Origin: Sphingomonas sp. LY29
GTDB taxonomy: Bacteria; Pseudomonadota; Alphaproteobacteria; Sphingomonadales; Sphingomonadaceae
Reading direction: 5' to 3'
Assembly: GCF_035593985.1 (NCBI RefSeq)
Contig: NZ_CP141587.1
Location: forward strand, 434,001 to 498,000
DNA length: 64,000 bases
Position 1 is the first letter of the stretch, and every line of letters begins with the position of its first letter. This document shows positions 42,156 to 51,673 of this stretch, one piece after another. The notes beneath the pieces are model-generated. The model saw only the letters and a list, made by a program, of their open reading frames with translations. It had not been told where the DNA came from and searched no databases. Both the position numbers and the translations under genes were made by a program.

Positions 42156-43136
42156 TCAATCGCGTCGAAAAGAGTCGATCGCGGCGCAGGCGGCCTCGAA
42201 CCGCTCTTCCCAGCTGCCGTTGATCGTGACCACCTTGACCCCGCTCTCGGCGAGCATCCGGCGAGAAATGTCGTCGAACCGCGACCGCTGGACGGGATCG
42301 CCGTACACGCGCGTGCCATCGTCGACGAACGGGACGTCGGGTTCCAACAGGATGTAAAGGTCCGCCTTGGCCTGCTGCATCAGCGCGGGCGGGACGTGTC
42401 CGATCATCATTTCGGCCCACGCCGCCGTCATCAGCGAGTCCGTATCGACGATCAATCGCCGGTCGCACCACGGCCGCGCCGCGTCGATCATCGCCTGTTG
42501 CGCCTTGCCGATCAGGAGCAAATCCTTTTCGCGGCAATCGGTCCCGTAGAGCTCGCAATGCGTACGGCCATATTCAGGCACCAGCAGCGTCCCGTAATGC
42601 GACGCCAGGCGCTCCGCCAAGGTCGATTTGCCAACGCATTCGACCCCGTGAAGGCAGACCGTCAGCGCATATTCGTTGCGTACGGGCGCGGGCAGGTAGC
42701 GCCAGTGCGCCCATGGAGCCTCACGCACCGCGCGTCCCGACAGGCCGCCCAGGCCGTCGCCGTCCGCCCCAAGGATCCGCCCACCCAAGGGCACGAACAG
42801 GCCACCGACCTGGCAGGCCAGTTCCTCGCCATAACGCTCGCCCGCGAAGAGGTAATCGATCGGTTCGGGATGGGCCTTTGCGACGATCGACCGCCAGATC
42901 GGCCAGAAATGCGCGCTCTCGTCGGGCTCCTGCGGCGCCGGTCCACCATGACCGACGACGCGGCAATGGGGGAACATCTCCTTCATCCAGGCGAGGCGCT
43001 TTTCGCCCGGGATCGGATCGCCGGGAAGCCAGGCGACGAGGATCGTCAGTTCGTCAACCATCGAGCGCGCGGCATCGATCATTGCGACGTGGCCGGCATG
43101 GGGGGGCATGAATTTGCCCAGCAAGAACCCGCGCAT
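42156..43136 (-). CDS. nadR: NadR-type bifunctional NMN adenylyltransferase / ribosylnicotinamide kinase
   Basis: 326 residues. The N-terminal nucleotidyltransferase domain has GKFMPPHAGH (His13, His16). A C-terminal kinase domain follows, with Walker A GVECVGKSTLAERL near residue 170. It should phosphorylate nicotinamide riboside and adenylylate NMN to NAD. The helix-turn-helix of enteric NadR is absent, so it is not a DNA-binding regulator. ATG 43136 shares one base with the pnuC stop (TGATG); an in-frame start at 43160 would lie inside pnuC. Confidence 0.9.
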   Translation of the reverse strand: MRGFLLGKFMPPHAGHVAMIDAARSMVDELTILVAWLPGDPIPGEKRLAWMKEMFPHCRVVGHGGPAPQEPDESAHFWPIWRSIVAKAHPEPIDYLFAGERYGEELACQVGGLFVPLGGRILGADGDGLGGLSGRAVREAPWAHWRYLPAPVRNEYALTVCLHGVECVGKSTLAERLASHYGTLLVPEYGRTHCELYGTDCREKDLLLIGKAQQAMIDAARPWCDRRLIVDTDSLMTAAWAEMMIGHVPPALMQQAKADLYILLEPDVPFVDDGTRVYGDPVQRSRFDDISRRMLAESGVKVVTINGSWEERFEAACAAIDSFRRD

Positions 43137-43693
43137 CACGCGCTCAATTTCCGTCGCCACTCGATTAAGCCCGCCACCGCCAGTATCAGGAATAGAGAAT
43201 AAAGACCCGCAGTGATCGTCAGCCCACGCCCCGCGAAGAGGCCGATAGCCAGCGCATCGACCAAAATCCAGACCACCCAGCTCTCAACTCGCCGCATTGA
43301 TTGCAGAATCTGTGCCGAGACGCTCATTCCCGCGACCGCCGCATCGGCAAAAGGCGCGGCCGCATCGGTGAAACGCGCCATCCCGCTGCCCCACAGGAGC
43401 ACGGCAACGGCCGTCGCGACCAGCCATGCCAGTCGTGCTTTCGCCGACAGGGACTCCACCGCCACGCCGTCGTCGACCTTTTCGGCGCGCGACCAGGCGA
43501 CCCAGCCGACGAGCTGGATGACGAGGAAGAAAATCTGAAGCAGTGCATCGCTGTAGAGCTTCGCGTCCCAGAAAACGAAAAAGTAGAGCGCGACCATCGC
43601 GATACCGAACGGGTAGTTCCAGATAGAGCGGCGAACGACCAGCAGGACGTTGACGACGCCCAGCATCGCCGCGGCGATTTCCAGTCCCCCCAT
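43136..43693 (-). CDS. pnuC: nicotinamide riboside transporter PnuC
   Basis: 185 residues with seven membrane segments. RRSIWNYPFGIAMVALYFFVFW and the late ESWVVWILVDALAIGLF block are PnuC-family signatures, with the tryptophans that line the substrate site. It brings in nicotinamide riboside, which the coupled NadR kinase traps as NMN. Its start lies 41 nt downstream of the zur stop on the same strand. Confidence 0.93.
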   Translation of the reverse strand: MGGLEIAAAMLGVVNVLLVVRRSIWNYPFGIAMVALYFFVFWDAKLYSDALLQIFFLVIQLVGWVAWSRAEKVDDGVAVESLSAKARLAWLVATAVAVLLWGSGMARFTDAAAPFADAAVAGMSVSAQILQSMRRVESWVVWILVDALAIGLFAGRGLTITAGLYSLFLILAVAGLIEWRRKLSA

Positions 43694-43734
43694 CGTCGCC
43701 GGCCTAGTTCAGAAGCGTATCTGGACGAAGCAAC

Positions 43735-44193
43735 TTAGCTGCAGTCACCGCAGCGCCCGCGCACTTCGATCACGGGCCGCACCTGCGCAAAGCCCGCCTC
43801 TTCGGCGGCTTCGCGAACACCGCCCGAAAGGCGATCGTCGTCGAGGTGGGTCGCCTGTCCGCAATTGTCGCAGATCAGGAAGATGCAATCATGGAGGCAA
43901 CCCGGATGCGCATTGGCGACATAGGCGTTGGCACTTTCGACGCGCCGGGCGAGATTACTGCCAACGAAAAGGTCGAGAATGCGGTAGACGCTGTTCGCCG
44001 CGACGCGCTTCCCGCGCGCTTTCGAAACCGCTTCGGCAATGTCATAGGCACTCGCCGGCTTGTCGAAGCCCGCCAGCGCGTCGAAGACGGCCGATCGCAT
44101 CTCGGTCCACTGCTCGCCGTGCTCGACCATCCGGCGGCCAGCCGCCTCGCGCAGCGATTCGCCTTCGTGCATCTGATGCGCATGATTTGCCAT
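43735..44193 (-). CDS. zur: Fur-family zinc uptake regulator Zur
   Basis: 152 residues: a winged helix (RSAVFDALAGFDKPASAYDIAEAV, VAANSVYRILDLF) and a dimerisation domain with the structural zinc motifs CDNC and CGDC plus a HDCIFLIC metal segment. The Zur branch is favoured over Fur by the C-terminal CxxC and by a Zur-box-like site upstream of merC about 1.2 kb away. A short inverted repeat GGAGA-TAG-TCTCC (44199-44211) lies just upstream of its start and could be its own control site. Confidence 0.85.
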   Translation of the reverse strand: MANHAHQMHEGESLREAAGRRMVEHGEQWTEMRSAVFDALAGFDKPASAYDIAEAVSKARGKRVAANSVYRILDLFVGSNLARRVESANAYVANAHPGCLHDCIFLICDNCGQATHLDDDRLSGGVREAAEEAGFAQVRPVIEVRGRCGDCS

Positions 44194-44255
44194 GTCAGGG
44201 AGATAGTCTCCGCAGGCACAATGAACAAGGCGGGTCGCGGACCGTTCAGCGCGGC

Positions 44256-44951
44256 ATGGCCGATCCCCCAACATCGTTCGACGCGCCCGCTCACCGCGAC
44301 GACAAGGAAGGCGAAGGCGCGATCCGCGGCACCAGCCGGATGGAAGCGTTTGCCGACGGTGTCTTCGCGATCGCCTTCACGCTGCCGGTGTTCAACATCG
44401 CCTTCCCCGCGATCGATGATGGCGAACGAGCGCTCGAGACCGACTTGTGGGCATTGTGGCCAGGATATTGGGGCTATCTGCTCGCGTCGCTGGTGATCGG
44501 CCTGTACTGGATCCAGCATCATTTCTCCGGTGCGATTTACCGCACGACGGGTCACTGGTTCCTGCTTGCGACCGTCCTGTTCCTTACGATGATCGGCTTC
44601 ATCGCCTATCCGGCGCGCGTCCTGGCGGAATTCATCACCTTTCCCGATTCCCGGGCCGACGCGGCTCAATATTGGGTGGTGGCGTTGGCTATCACTTCAA
44701 CCGCATGGCTTCTGAAATGGACCGTCGGACGAGTGAGAGGGCAAGTCGATACGAGGCTCGACCCCGCCTACGTTTCCCGGCTCGACCGGCGCTACAAACT
44801 CATCGCGGCCGCCAACGTCGCCGCGGCTGCTCTGGTCTATGTGCGCTGGGAAATTGGGCTCACATTGTCGACCGTGCTGCTGGCGTCGATGGCGTGGCCG
44901 CCCGAAACGCCCCGTTACCGGACCGAGTCGCCCACCGTCGAAGGCGAATAG
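44256..44951 (+). CDS. TMEM175/DUF1211 family potassium channel protein
   Basis: 231 residues with about six membrane helices. The family motif RMEAFADGVFAIAFTL (R-x3-F-[SA]-D) is at about residues 28-43. Bacterial TMEM175 proteins form tetrameric K+ leak channels. It is divergent from zur and ends one base before the convergent merC stop. Confidence 0.87.
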   Translation: MADPPTSFDAPAHRDDKEGEGAIRGTSRMEAFADGVFAIAFTLPVFNIAFPAIDDGERALETDLWALWPGYWGYLLASLVIGLYWIQHHFSGAIYRTTGHWFLLATVLFLTMIGFIAYPARVLAEFITFPDSRADAAQYWVVALAITSTAWLLKWTVGRVRGQVDTRLDPAYVSRLDRRYKLIAAANVAAAALVYVRWEIGLTLSTVLLASMAWPPETPRYRTESPTVEGE

Positions 44952-45320
44952 TTACTCGGCGGCGATGTGGTTGAGGCGATGGCCGAGCGCGACGATTGCG
45001 ACCCCGACCATCGTGTAGGCCGCCTCGCTTCCGTCATGCGGCATGGTCAGGGCGCCGGCCATGACGCCAAGGCCAAGGCCGCCAACCGCGCTTGGCATCG
45101 TATAGCCATGCGACAGGATGCCCTTGCCCAACGCCAGGCCCGCCATGATCATGGCAAGCACAAGGCCCACTTCGTGAACCCAGTCTGCCCCCAGCATTCC
45201 GCCCGCGCTGGCGACCGCAGCCAGAAACACGCTCGTCGCCACGCAGTGCACGAGACACAGGCCCGACAGGCCAATCGCCATTCGGTCGAGGCGGGAAACG
45301 GATACGGCGGCAAGCGACAT
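44952..45320 (-). CDS. MerC-domain membrane protein
   Basis: 122 residues, four membrane helices, with the metal-binding cysteines in GLCLVHCVATS near residue 22. MerC proteins bind Hg(II) in mer operons, but stand-alone members without merA/merR are often linked to zinc or other metals. No mer genes are present. A Zur-box-like palindrome 30 nt upstream (45350-45362) suggests repression by Zur in zinc-replete cells. Confidence 0.85.
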   Translation of the reverse strand: MSLAAVSVSRLDRMAIGLSGLCLVHCVATSVFLAAVASAGGMLGADWVHEVGLVLAMIMAGLALGKGILSHGYTMPSAVGGLGLGVMAGALTMPHDGSEAAYTMVGVAIVALGHRLNHIAAE

Positions 45321-45349
45321 GGCCGAGGATATATCGTCGCCTGGTCGAA

Positions 45350-45362
45350 GTTACAATATCAC
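45350..45362 (-). promoter_or_regulatory. candidate Zur box upstream of merC
   Basis: On the minus strand GTGATATTGTAAC matches the palindromic Fur-family/Zur pattern GTTATANTATAAC at 10 of 12 fixed positions. It lies 30 nt upstream of the merC ATG and 60 nt upstream of the divergent ctaA, with a zur gene close by. Confidence 0.55.
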
Positions 45363-45421
45363 ATCGGTGAAAATTTCGTGGCGATTGGCAATCCGTCTTG
45401 GACCCGCCATAGGGCGCGATC

Positions 45422-46465
45422 ATGGACCCTGCCTCCGATCCCGCGACTCTCGTACGCGGCCGTCCGCAAGCGCTCGCGCGCTGGCTCCTGTTCGTCGCCG
45501 CTTTGGTCTTCGCGATGGTCGTCGTCGGCGGTATTACCCGCCTGACCGAAAGCGGCCTGTCGATCACCGAATGGAAACCGGTCAGCGGGGCCATTCCCCC
45601 GCTTAACGCCGCCGACTGGCAGGAAGCGTTCGACCTCTATCGCGCGACCCCGGAGTTCCGAGAGATCAACGGTCCGGCCGGAATGGACCTTGCGGCGTTC
45701 AAGGTCATCTTCTTCTGGGAATGGCTGCACCGCTTGCTCGGCCGCGTCGTCGGCCTGGCGTTCGCAGTTCCCTTCGCCTGGTTCGCGATCAAGCGCGCGA
45801 TCCCGCGTGGCTATGGATGGCGGCTGACGGCACTGCTTCTGCTCGGTGGAAGCCAGGGTGCGCTGGGTTGGTACATGGTTCAATCTGGGCTCGTGAACCG
45901 CACCGACGTCAGCCATTTTCGCCTGTCGGCGCACTTGCTGACCGCGCTCTTCATCCTGGGTGGACTGGTCTGGACCGCGCTCGACCTGAAAGCACTCGCG
46001 AAGGGATCCACGGCCCCTGCCCGGCTGCGCGGCCTGACGCTCGGCGTCGGCGCCATCCTCTTTCTGCAGCTGCTCCTCGGCGCCTGGGTGGCGGGTCTCG
46101 ATGCCGGATACATTGCCCGTGATTGGCCGCTGATGCAGGGGCAGTTCGTGCCCGACGGCATCGACGCCGCCCGCGGAGCCTGGTTTGCGCTGACCCACGA
46201 CCCCTATCTCATCCATTTCCTTCATCGGTGGTGGGCATGGGTCGCCGTGGCGGCTCTGGTCGTCATGGCTCGCCGCGTAAAGCCACTCGATCGCCGAGCA
46301 TCGATCGCCATTCATGCCACCATCGGCACGCAGGTCCTGCTCGGCATCGCGACGGTCATGAGCGGGATGAACATCGTCATCGCCACGCTTCACCAGGCCG
46401 TCGGCGCCGCCGTAGTAATCGCATTTGCCTGGGGCGCGCACGCGGTAGGGCGCCAAGAGCGGTGA
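45422..46465 (+). CDS. ctaA: heme A synthase CtaA (COX15)
   Basis: 347 residues with eight membrane helices. It oxidises the C8 methyl of heme O to make heme A for aa3-type cytochrome oxidase. Features: GGITRLTESGLSITEWKPVSGAIPP at the N-terminus, FFWEWLHRLLGR with heme-ligand His, SHFRLSAHLLTA, LIHFLHRWWAW and ATLHQAVGA in the C-terminal half. It is coupled to cutA by a GTGA overlap. Confidence 0.96.
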   Translation: MDPASDPATLVRGRPQALARWLLFVAALVFAMVVVGGITRLTESGLSITEWKPVSGAIPPLNAADWQEAFDLYRATPEFREINGPAGMDLAAFKVIFFWEWLHRLLGRVVGLAFAVPFAWFAIKRAIPRGYGWRLTALLLLGGSQGALGWYMVQSGLVNRTDVSHFRLSAHLLTALFILGGLVWTALDLKALAKGSTAPARLRGLTLGVGAILFLQLLLGAWVAGLDAGYIARDWPLMQGQFVPDGIDAARGAWFALTHDPYLIHFLHRWWAWVAVAALVVMARRVKPLDRRASIAIHATIGTQVLLGIATVMSGMNIVIATLHQAVGAAVVIAFAWGAHAVGRQER

Positions 46466-46776
46466 CCGTCGTTAGCGTCTACGCGGTCTTTTCCGACGTG
46501 GAAGAGGCGATGACGATCGGTCGCGCGGTGGTCGAAGAAGGCCTCGCGGCGTGCATCAACGTGCTGGCGCCGTGCACGTCGATCTATCGCTGGAAAGGCG
46601 CGGTCGAACAGGCCGATGAGGCGCCTGCGATCCTCAAGACCAGCAGCGAGCACGCCGACGCACTCATCGCGCGGATTGCCGAACTCCACTCCTACGACGT
46701 CCCCGCAATCGTCGTCTGGCCGATCGAGCGCCTCTACGAACCCTACGCGGCATGGGTCGACGAAAGCGCCCGGTAA
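46462..46776 (+). CDS. cutA: divalent cation tolerance protein CutA
   Basis: 104 residues, a trimeric ferredoxin-like fold protein. Conserved blocks: EGLAACINVLAPCTSIYRWKG and AELHSYDVPAIVVWPIE. Linked to copper tolerance in E. coli; exact role uncertain. The GTG start at 46462 overlaps the ctaA stop. Confidence 0.94.
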   Translation: MTVVSVYAVFSDVEEAMTIGRAVVEEGLAACINVLAPCTSIYRWKGAVEQADEAPAILKTSSEHADALIARIAELHSYDVPAIVVWPIERLYEPYAAWVDESAR

Positions 46777-46903
46777 CATTTTACCCGTTCGCAACACGCC
46801 GGTTTGCTTGACAAAATCCATGCCTTTCCGCATTAGCCCGCCCGAAGGCGCGGCCGGATGGCGGCGCCTCTTCGCATTTTATTCGTAGAGAAGGTCGCAG
46901 CCC

Positions 46904-47383
46904 ATGAAGGCGCTGATGAAGACCACCAAGTCGATCAAACCGGCAGAGGTGGAAAAGAAGTGGCATCTGATCGATGCCGAGGGCCTCGTGGTCGGTCGCG
47001 TTGCGACGATCATCGCCAACATCCTGCGCGGCAAGCATAAGCCGAGCTTCACCCCGCACGTCGATTGCGGCGATCATGTCGTCGTCATCAACGCGGGCAA
47101 GGTTCGCTTCACGGGCAACAAGCTCAAGAACAAGATCTACTACAAGCACACCGGTTACGCCGGCGGCTTGAAGGAAGTCACTGCCGACAAGATCCTCGAA
47201 GGCCGCTTCCCGGAGCGCGTCCTCGAAAAGGCGGTCGAGCGCATGATCCCGCGCGGCCCGCTCGGTCGTGACCAGATGCGTGCCCTGCACCTCTACAACG
47301 GCACCGAGCATCCGCACGGCGGCCAGAACCCCGAAACCCTCGACGTCGCGGGCATGAGCCGCAAGAACAAGGTGGGCGCATAA
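46904..47383 (+). CDS. rplM: 50S ribosomal protein L13
   Basis: 159 residues: [47 protein letters not shown] and [18 protein letters not shown] are standard L13 blocks. A ribosome-binding site (GAAGG) precedes the ATG. It is followed one base later by rpsI, the usual L13-S9 pair. The 127 nt between cutA and rplM should contain its promoter. Confidence 0.98.
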   Translation: MKALMKTTKSIKPAEVEKKWHLIDAEGLVVGRVATIIANILRGKHKPSFTPHVDCGDHVVVINAGKVRFTGNKLKNKIYYKHTGYAGGLKEVTADKILEGRFPERVLEKAVERMIPRGPLGRDQMRALHLYNGTEHPHGGQNPETLDVAGMSRKNKVGA

Positions 47384-47384
47384 C

Positions 47385-47966
47385 ATGGCCGATAAGAAGT
47401 CCCTCTCCGACCTCGGCGCGCTGACCGGCAAGCAGGAAGCGGAAGCTCCCGCCGCTGCGCCGACCGCGGCTGCCGACGCTCCGGCGACCGACGCGGCTGC
47501 CGACACCGGCACCGAAGAAGCCGCTGCTCCCGTCAACATCCAGCCCGAGGCTCCGCTTCGCGAGCAGCAGCTCGACAAGTTCGGCCGCGCTTATGCGACT
47601 GGCCGTCGTAAGGACGCCGTCGCTCGCGTCTGGCTGAAGCCGGGTTCGGGCAAGATCACGGTCAATGGCCGCGATCAGGAAGTCTATTTCGCACGTCCGA
47701 CGCTGCGTCTCGTCATCAACCAGCCGTTCGGCATCACCGAGCGTACCGGTCAGTATGACGTCATCGCCACCGTCAAAGGCGGCGGTCTTTCGGGTCAGGC
47801 CGGCGCCGTGCTTCACGGCATCGCCCAGGCGCTCAGCCGCTTCGAGCCGGTGCTCCGCACCGCGGTCAAGCGCGAAGGCTTCCTGACCCGCGACAGCCGC
47901 GTGGTCGAGCGTAAGAAGTACGGTAAGGCCAAGGCCCGCCGCAGCTTCCAGTTCTCGAAGCGCTAA
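47385..47966 (+). CDS. rpsI: 30S ribosomal protein S9 with long N-terminal extension
   Basis: 193 residues against about 130 in E. coli. The S9 core begins near residue 66 ([22 protein letters not shown]) and ends FQFSKR, the conserved tail that reaches the P-site. The extra N-terminal 60 or so residues are Ala/Glu/Pro-rich and low in complexity, so probably disordered; extensions of this type occur in sphingomonads. It ends the rplM-rpsI operon before two hairpins. Confidence 0.97.
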   Translation: MADKKSLSDLGALTGKQEAEAPAAAPTAAADAPATDAAADTGTEEAAAPVNIQPEAPLREQQLDKFGRAYATGRRKDAVARVWLKPGSGKITVNGRDQEVYFARPTLRLVINQPFGITERTGQYDVIATVKGGGLSGQAGAVLHGIAQALSRFEPVLRTAVKREGFLTRDSRVVERKKYGKAKARRSFQFSKR

Positions 47967-47970
47967 AAAC

Positions 47971-48028
47971 TTTCGACTTCGGTCGAAAAACTGGGGCGGC
48001 TCCTTTGCGGGAGCCGCCCTTTTCTTAT
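47971..48028 (+). terminator. tandem hairpins and intrinsic terminator after rpsI
   Basis: First hairpin: TTTCGAC-TTCG-GTCGAAA, 7 bp with a stable UUCG tetraloop (47971-47988). Second: GGGCGGCTCC-TTTGCG-GGAGCCGCCC, a perfect 10-bp stem (47994-48019) followed by TTTTCTTAT. The second is a classic intrinsic terminator. Its T-run overlaps the stop codon of the convergent aldo/keto reductase. Confidence 0.92.
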
Positions 48029-49017
48029 CGGTCGATCGTGCCGATGCTCTGCGCGGCATAGCGCTCGCCCGATGCGGCGCCGGGCGGAAGGATACGATCC
48101 AGCGCGGCCAATTCCTCATCGCTGAGTTCGATCGTCGTCGCGGCGATATTCTGGTCGAGATAGGTCCGGCGCTTGGTGCCGGGGATCGGCACGATGTCGT
48201 CGCCCTGCGCCAGCACCCAGGCCAGCGCCATCTGCGCGGCGGTCACGCCCTTCTCACTCGCCAACTTTTCGATCTCGTGCACCAGCGCGATGTTGCGATC
48301 GAAATTCTCGCCGGTGAAGCGCGGATGATGACGGCGATAATCGTCCTCGGGAAAATCCTCCGGTCGCTTGATCTCTCCGGTCAGGAACCCGCGCCCTAGC
48401 GGCGAATAGGCGACGTAGCCGATGCCAAGCTCGCGAACCGTCGGCAAAATCTCATCCTCGACCTCGCGGCTCCACAGTGAATATTCGGTCTGCAAGGCAG
48501 TAATCCTGTGCGTCGCGTGCGCCCGGCGGATCGTGTGCGGCGCGGCCTCGCTCAGGCCGAGGAAGCGGATCTTCCCCTCCTCTTTCAGGCACGCCATTTC
48601 GCCGACGGTGTCCTCGATCGGCACCTGCTTGTCGACGCGATGCTGATAGTAAAGGTCGATGGTCTCGACGTTGAGCCGCCTCAGGCTCGCCTCGCAGGCC
48701 GCGCGCACATAGGCGGAATCGCCGCGGACGCCGAGGAAGGCGCCGTCCTCCCCGCGAACGTTGCCGAACTTCGTCGCCAAAAACACCTGGTCGCGGCGAT
48801 CGGCGATGGCGCGTCCGACCAGTTCCTCATTCTTGAACGGGCCATACATGTCGGCAGTGTCGAGGAAGTTTAGCCCCTCATCGAGCGCATGATGGATTGT
48901 GGCGATCGACTCGCGATCGTCGGTCGCGCCATAAAATTCACTCATCCCCATGCAGCCAAGGCCGATGATGGAAACCTCGGGGCCGTCGGCACCTAGTCGG
49001 CGGGTCGCAATCGTCAT
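48025..49017 (-). CDS. aldo/keto reductase
   Basis: 330 residues, (beta/alpha)8 barrel. Catalytic residues: Asp/Tyr in [14 protein letters not shown], Lys in FLATKFG and His in DLYYQHRVD; the NADPH-binding C-terminal part reads [16 protein letters not shown]. It resembles the YajO/AKR13 group. Substrate unknown. It starts 40 nt downstream of emrB on the same strand and may be cotranscribed with the efflux genes. Confidence 0.93.
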   Translation of the reverse strand: MTIATRRLGADGPEVSIIGLGCMGMSEFYGATDDRESIATIHHALDEGLNFLDTADMYGPFKNEELVGRAIADRRDQVFLATKFGNVRGEDGAFLGVRGDSAYVRAACEASLRRLNVETIDLYYQHRVDKQVPIEDTVGEMACLKEEGKIRFLGLSEAAPHTIRRAHATHRITALQTEYSLWSREVEDEILPTVRELGIGYVAYSPLGRGFLTGEIKRPEDFPEDDYRRHHPRFTGENFDRNIALVHEIEKLASEKGVTAAQMALAWVLAQGDDIVPIPGTKRRTYLDQNIAATTIELSDEELAALDRILPPGAASGERYAAQSIGTIDR

Positions 49018-49057
49018 GTTGAAGCCTTTCGTGCAGGGAAAATGTTTCGAGACGTCG

Positions 49058-50590
49058 TTAGTCGGCCATCGCCACCTGCGCTTCGCCTTTGGCCGGTGGC
49101 TTGGCCGGCCGCAGCAGAAGAACGAGGGGGATCGCCGCAAAGGTCAGCCACATCATGATCCAGAAATCGTCGATGTAGGCGATGAACGCCGCCTGCCGAT
49201 TGATCTCCGCATTGACCAAGGCGAGCGCGCTCGAGGCCGGAAGGCCCAATTGCGCGACGACGCCTTCGCTGATCGACGGCAGGACCTGCTCGGTGATGTT
49301 CCCGGCCAAATCGGCATGAACCGTCTGCAGATTGCGCGCGAGCAATGTCGCGACAAGGCTGATTCCGATCGATCCGCCGATGTTGCGCGACAGGTTGAGC
49401 AGGCTGGCAGCGCTGGTTCGCATTTTCGGCGCCAGCGTTGCGAAGGCCAGGCTCTGCATCGTCACGAAGACGAGGCCGAGGCCGAGGCCCTGCACCAGTC
49501 CCGACCAGATGACGGGGCCGCTCCCCTGCTCGATCGCGAAGCCGGTCATCATGTGCAGCGACCAGCCCATCAGCCCAAGGCCAAGGGCGACGAGAATGCG
49601 AAGGTCGACCAGTCCAACCAGGCGGCCCGCGAGGAGCATCGAGATCAGCGTTCCCACCCCGCGCGGCATCGTCAGCACGCCCGACTGGAACACCGAATAG
49701 CCGTAGAGATTCTGGAGCAGCGGCGGCAGTAGGGCGAGCCCTGCGAGCAGCAACACGCCGGTCACCAGCATGAACATCAGGCCAAGTGCGAAATTGCGAT
49801 CGGCGAAGATCGACTTGTCGAACAAGGGATCGCGTCCGAGCAGCGTGTGCGTGACGAACAGCCATCCGGCCGACAACACCAGCCCCGCCTCGATCCAAAT
49901 CTCCGCGCTGTCGAACCAGTCGAGTTGGTGTCCGCGCTCCAGCATCAGCTGAAGGCTGCCAAGCGCCAAGCCGAGCATCGCGAACCCGAACAGGTCGAAC
50001 TTGCGCGTCTCACGCGGACTGGTCGGCATGTAGCGAAGCAACATGACGGTCGCGAGCGCGCCGACGGGCACGTTCACTAGGAAGACCCAGCGCCAGTCGA
50101 AACTGTCGGTCAGCCAGCCGCCAAGCACCGGACCCATGATCGGCCCGATCATGATGCCCCCGCCGAACAGCGCCATCGCCCGCGCGTGGCGTTCGGGCGG
50201 ATTGATGTCGAACAGCGTCGCTTGCGCCAGCGGCACAAGGAACGCGCCGGTGATTCCCTGCAGGATCCGGAAGCCGACCATCTCGGGCAGGCTCTGTGCG
50301 ATAGCGCACAGGAACGACGCGATGGTGAAACCGATCACCGACCAGATCAGCAGTCGTTTGCGCCCCACCCGATCGGCGAGCCAGCCTGAGATCGGCAGGG
50401 CGATCGCCGAGGCGACGATGTAGCTGGTCAGCACCCAGTTGATGCTTTCCTGCGTCGCACCGAGGCTGGCCTGCATGTGCGGCAGCGCGACGTTGGCGAT
50501 GGTCGTGTCGAGCACTTGGATGAGCACCGCCAGCATCACCGCGACGGTAACCAGCAAGCGCTCGGACGAGCCCATCTGCCTATCGATCAT
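49058..50590 (-). CDS. emrB: DHA2-family MFS multidrug transporter (EmrB)
   Basis: 510 residues with 14 membrane helices. The N-terminus has the DHA2 motif [13 protein letters not shown], then [13 protein letters not shown] (motif A) and [25 protein letters not shown] (motif C). It exports drugs or other hydrophobic compounds with the EmrA adaptor encoded just upstream. Order marR-emrA-emrB on the minus strand. Confidence 0.95.
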   Translation of the reverse strand: MIDRQMGSSERLLVTVAVMLAVLIQVLDTTIANVALPHMQASLGATQESINWVLTSYIVASAIALPISGWLADRVGRKRLLIWSVIGFTIASFLCAIAQSLPEMVGFRILQGITGAFLVPLAQATLFDINPPERHARAMALFGGGIMIGPIMGPVLGGWLTDSFDWRWVFLVNVPVGALATVMLLRYMPTSPRETRKFDLFGFAMLGLALGSLQLMLERGHQLDWFDSAEIWIEAGLVLSAGWLFVTHTLLGRDPLFDKSIFADRNFALGLMFMLVTGVLLLAGLALLPPLLQNLYGYSVFQSGVLTMPRGVGTLISMLLAGRLVGLVDLRILVALGLGLMGWSLHMMTGFAIEQGSGPVIWSGLVQGLGLGLVFVTMQSLAFATLAPKMRTSAASLLNLSRNIGGSIGISLVATLLARNLQTVHADLAGNITEQVLPSISEGVVAQLGLPASSALALVNAEINRQAAFIAYIDDFWIMMWLTFAAIPLVLLLRPAKPPAKGEAQVAMAD

Positions 50591-50605
50591 CGGATCCGCT
50601 CCGAC

Positions 50606-51673
50606 TTAGCGACCGGACTCGAGGTCAATCTCGACGTCGCTCGACAGGCCCGCGATCATTTCGCGAGGCGGCTTGCGATCGAACGCGATCCGCACGGGAA
50701 CGCGCTGGGTGACCTTGACCCAATTACCGTTGGCATTCTGTGCGGGAAGCACCGAAAACTCACTGCCCGTGCCCGACCCGATCGAGGCGACCCGCCCCTT
50801 CAGTTCGAGGTCGGGGTAGGCGTCGAAGCTGACCGTGGCGCGCTGGCCGACCGTCATGCGGGCCAGATCGCCCTCCTTGAAGTTCGCCTCGACCCAAGGC
50901 GCGCGGTCGCCGACGATCGACAACATCGCCACGCCCGAGATAGCCGACTGGCCGACCAACAAGCGGTCCGATTTGGCGACCCGACCGCTGGAGGGTGCTC
51001 TGATGGTCGTGTGATCGAGGTCGAGGCGCGCCTTTTCGACCGCGGCCAAGGCCGCCGCGATCGCCGGCTGATTGCCGGCAGGCGCGATCGCCGCCGATGC
51101 GTTGTTCGCCCGCGCACGCGCATCGGCAAGTTGCGTCTCGGCCTTGGTCACTTCGTTGAGCGCATCGTCATAGTCGGCGCGCGTCGTGAAGCCGCGCTTC
51201 ATCAAGGCCGCCTGCCGGTCGAACGCACGGCGCGCGATCGACAGGTTCGCTTCCGAACCGCGGATATCGGCGCCCGTGCCTTGAGCCTGGACGACCAGCT
51301 GAGTGGTAGAAAGGCGTGCGGCCGCCAGCTGCGCCTCCGCGGCGTCGAGCGCGGCCTCATAAGGCGCGGGGTCGATCCGATAAAGGATGTCGCCGCGGTT
51401 CACGTGTTGGTTCTCGTCGACATAGACGGCCGACACCGGGCCGTTCACCTGCGTCGAGATCGCGGTGACGTCCTGCTTCACATAAGCGTTGTCGGTGCTG
51501 ACGCTGTCGCCGCTGGTGAGCCAGAGGAACAAGCCGACCGCCGCGATCAGCAGTGGGATGCTGGCCATGACGATCAGGCGCCGGCGCGACTTCTTCGGCG
51601 CCGTTTCGACGATGGTGGTGGCACCGCTATCTTCGGTCGCGGCTTCGGCCTCAACGCTGGTCATCTTGTTCAT
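50606..51673 (-). CDS. emrA: HlyD-family membrane fusion protein (EmrA)
   Basis: 355 residues: one membrane helix near 35-52, STDNAYVKQDVTAISTQVNGPV (lipoyl/barrel-sandwich start), a coiled-coil hairpin with many Ala/Glu repeats (about 115-215), then DHTTIRAPSSGRVAKSD and the beta-barrel part. It links EmrB to an outer-membrane channel; no TolC gene is adjacent. ATG 51673 overlaps the marR stop. Confidence 0.95.
   Translation of the reverse strand: MNKMTSVEAEAATEDSGATTIVETAPKKSRRRLIVMASIPLLIAAVGLFLWLTSGDSVSTDNAYVKQDVTAISTQVNGPVSAVYVDENQHVNRGDILYRIDPAPYEAALDAAEAQLAAARLSTTQLVVQAQGTGADIRGSEANLSIARRAFDRQAALMKRGFTTRADYDDALNEVTKAETQLADARARANNASAAIAPAGNQPAIAAALAAVEKARLDLDHTTIRAPSSGRVAKSDRLLVGQSAISGVAMLSIVGDRAPWVEANFKEGDLARMTVGQRATVSFDAYPDLELKGRVASIGSGTGSEFSVLPAQNANGNWVKVTQRVPVRIAFDRKPPREMIAGLSSDVEIDLESGR

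Noticed and set aside
43137-43160. Upstream start for nadR at 43160
   Set aside because: It lies within pnuC and lacks the stop-start coupling seen at 43136; the family N-terminus begins at MRGFLLGKF.
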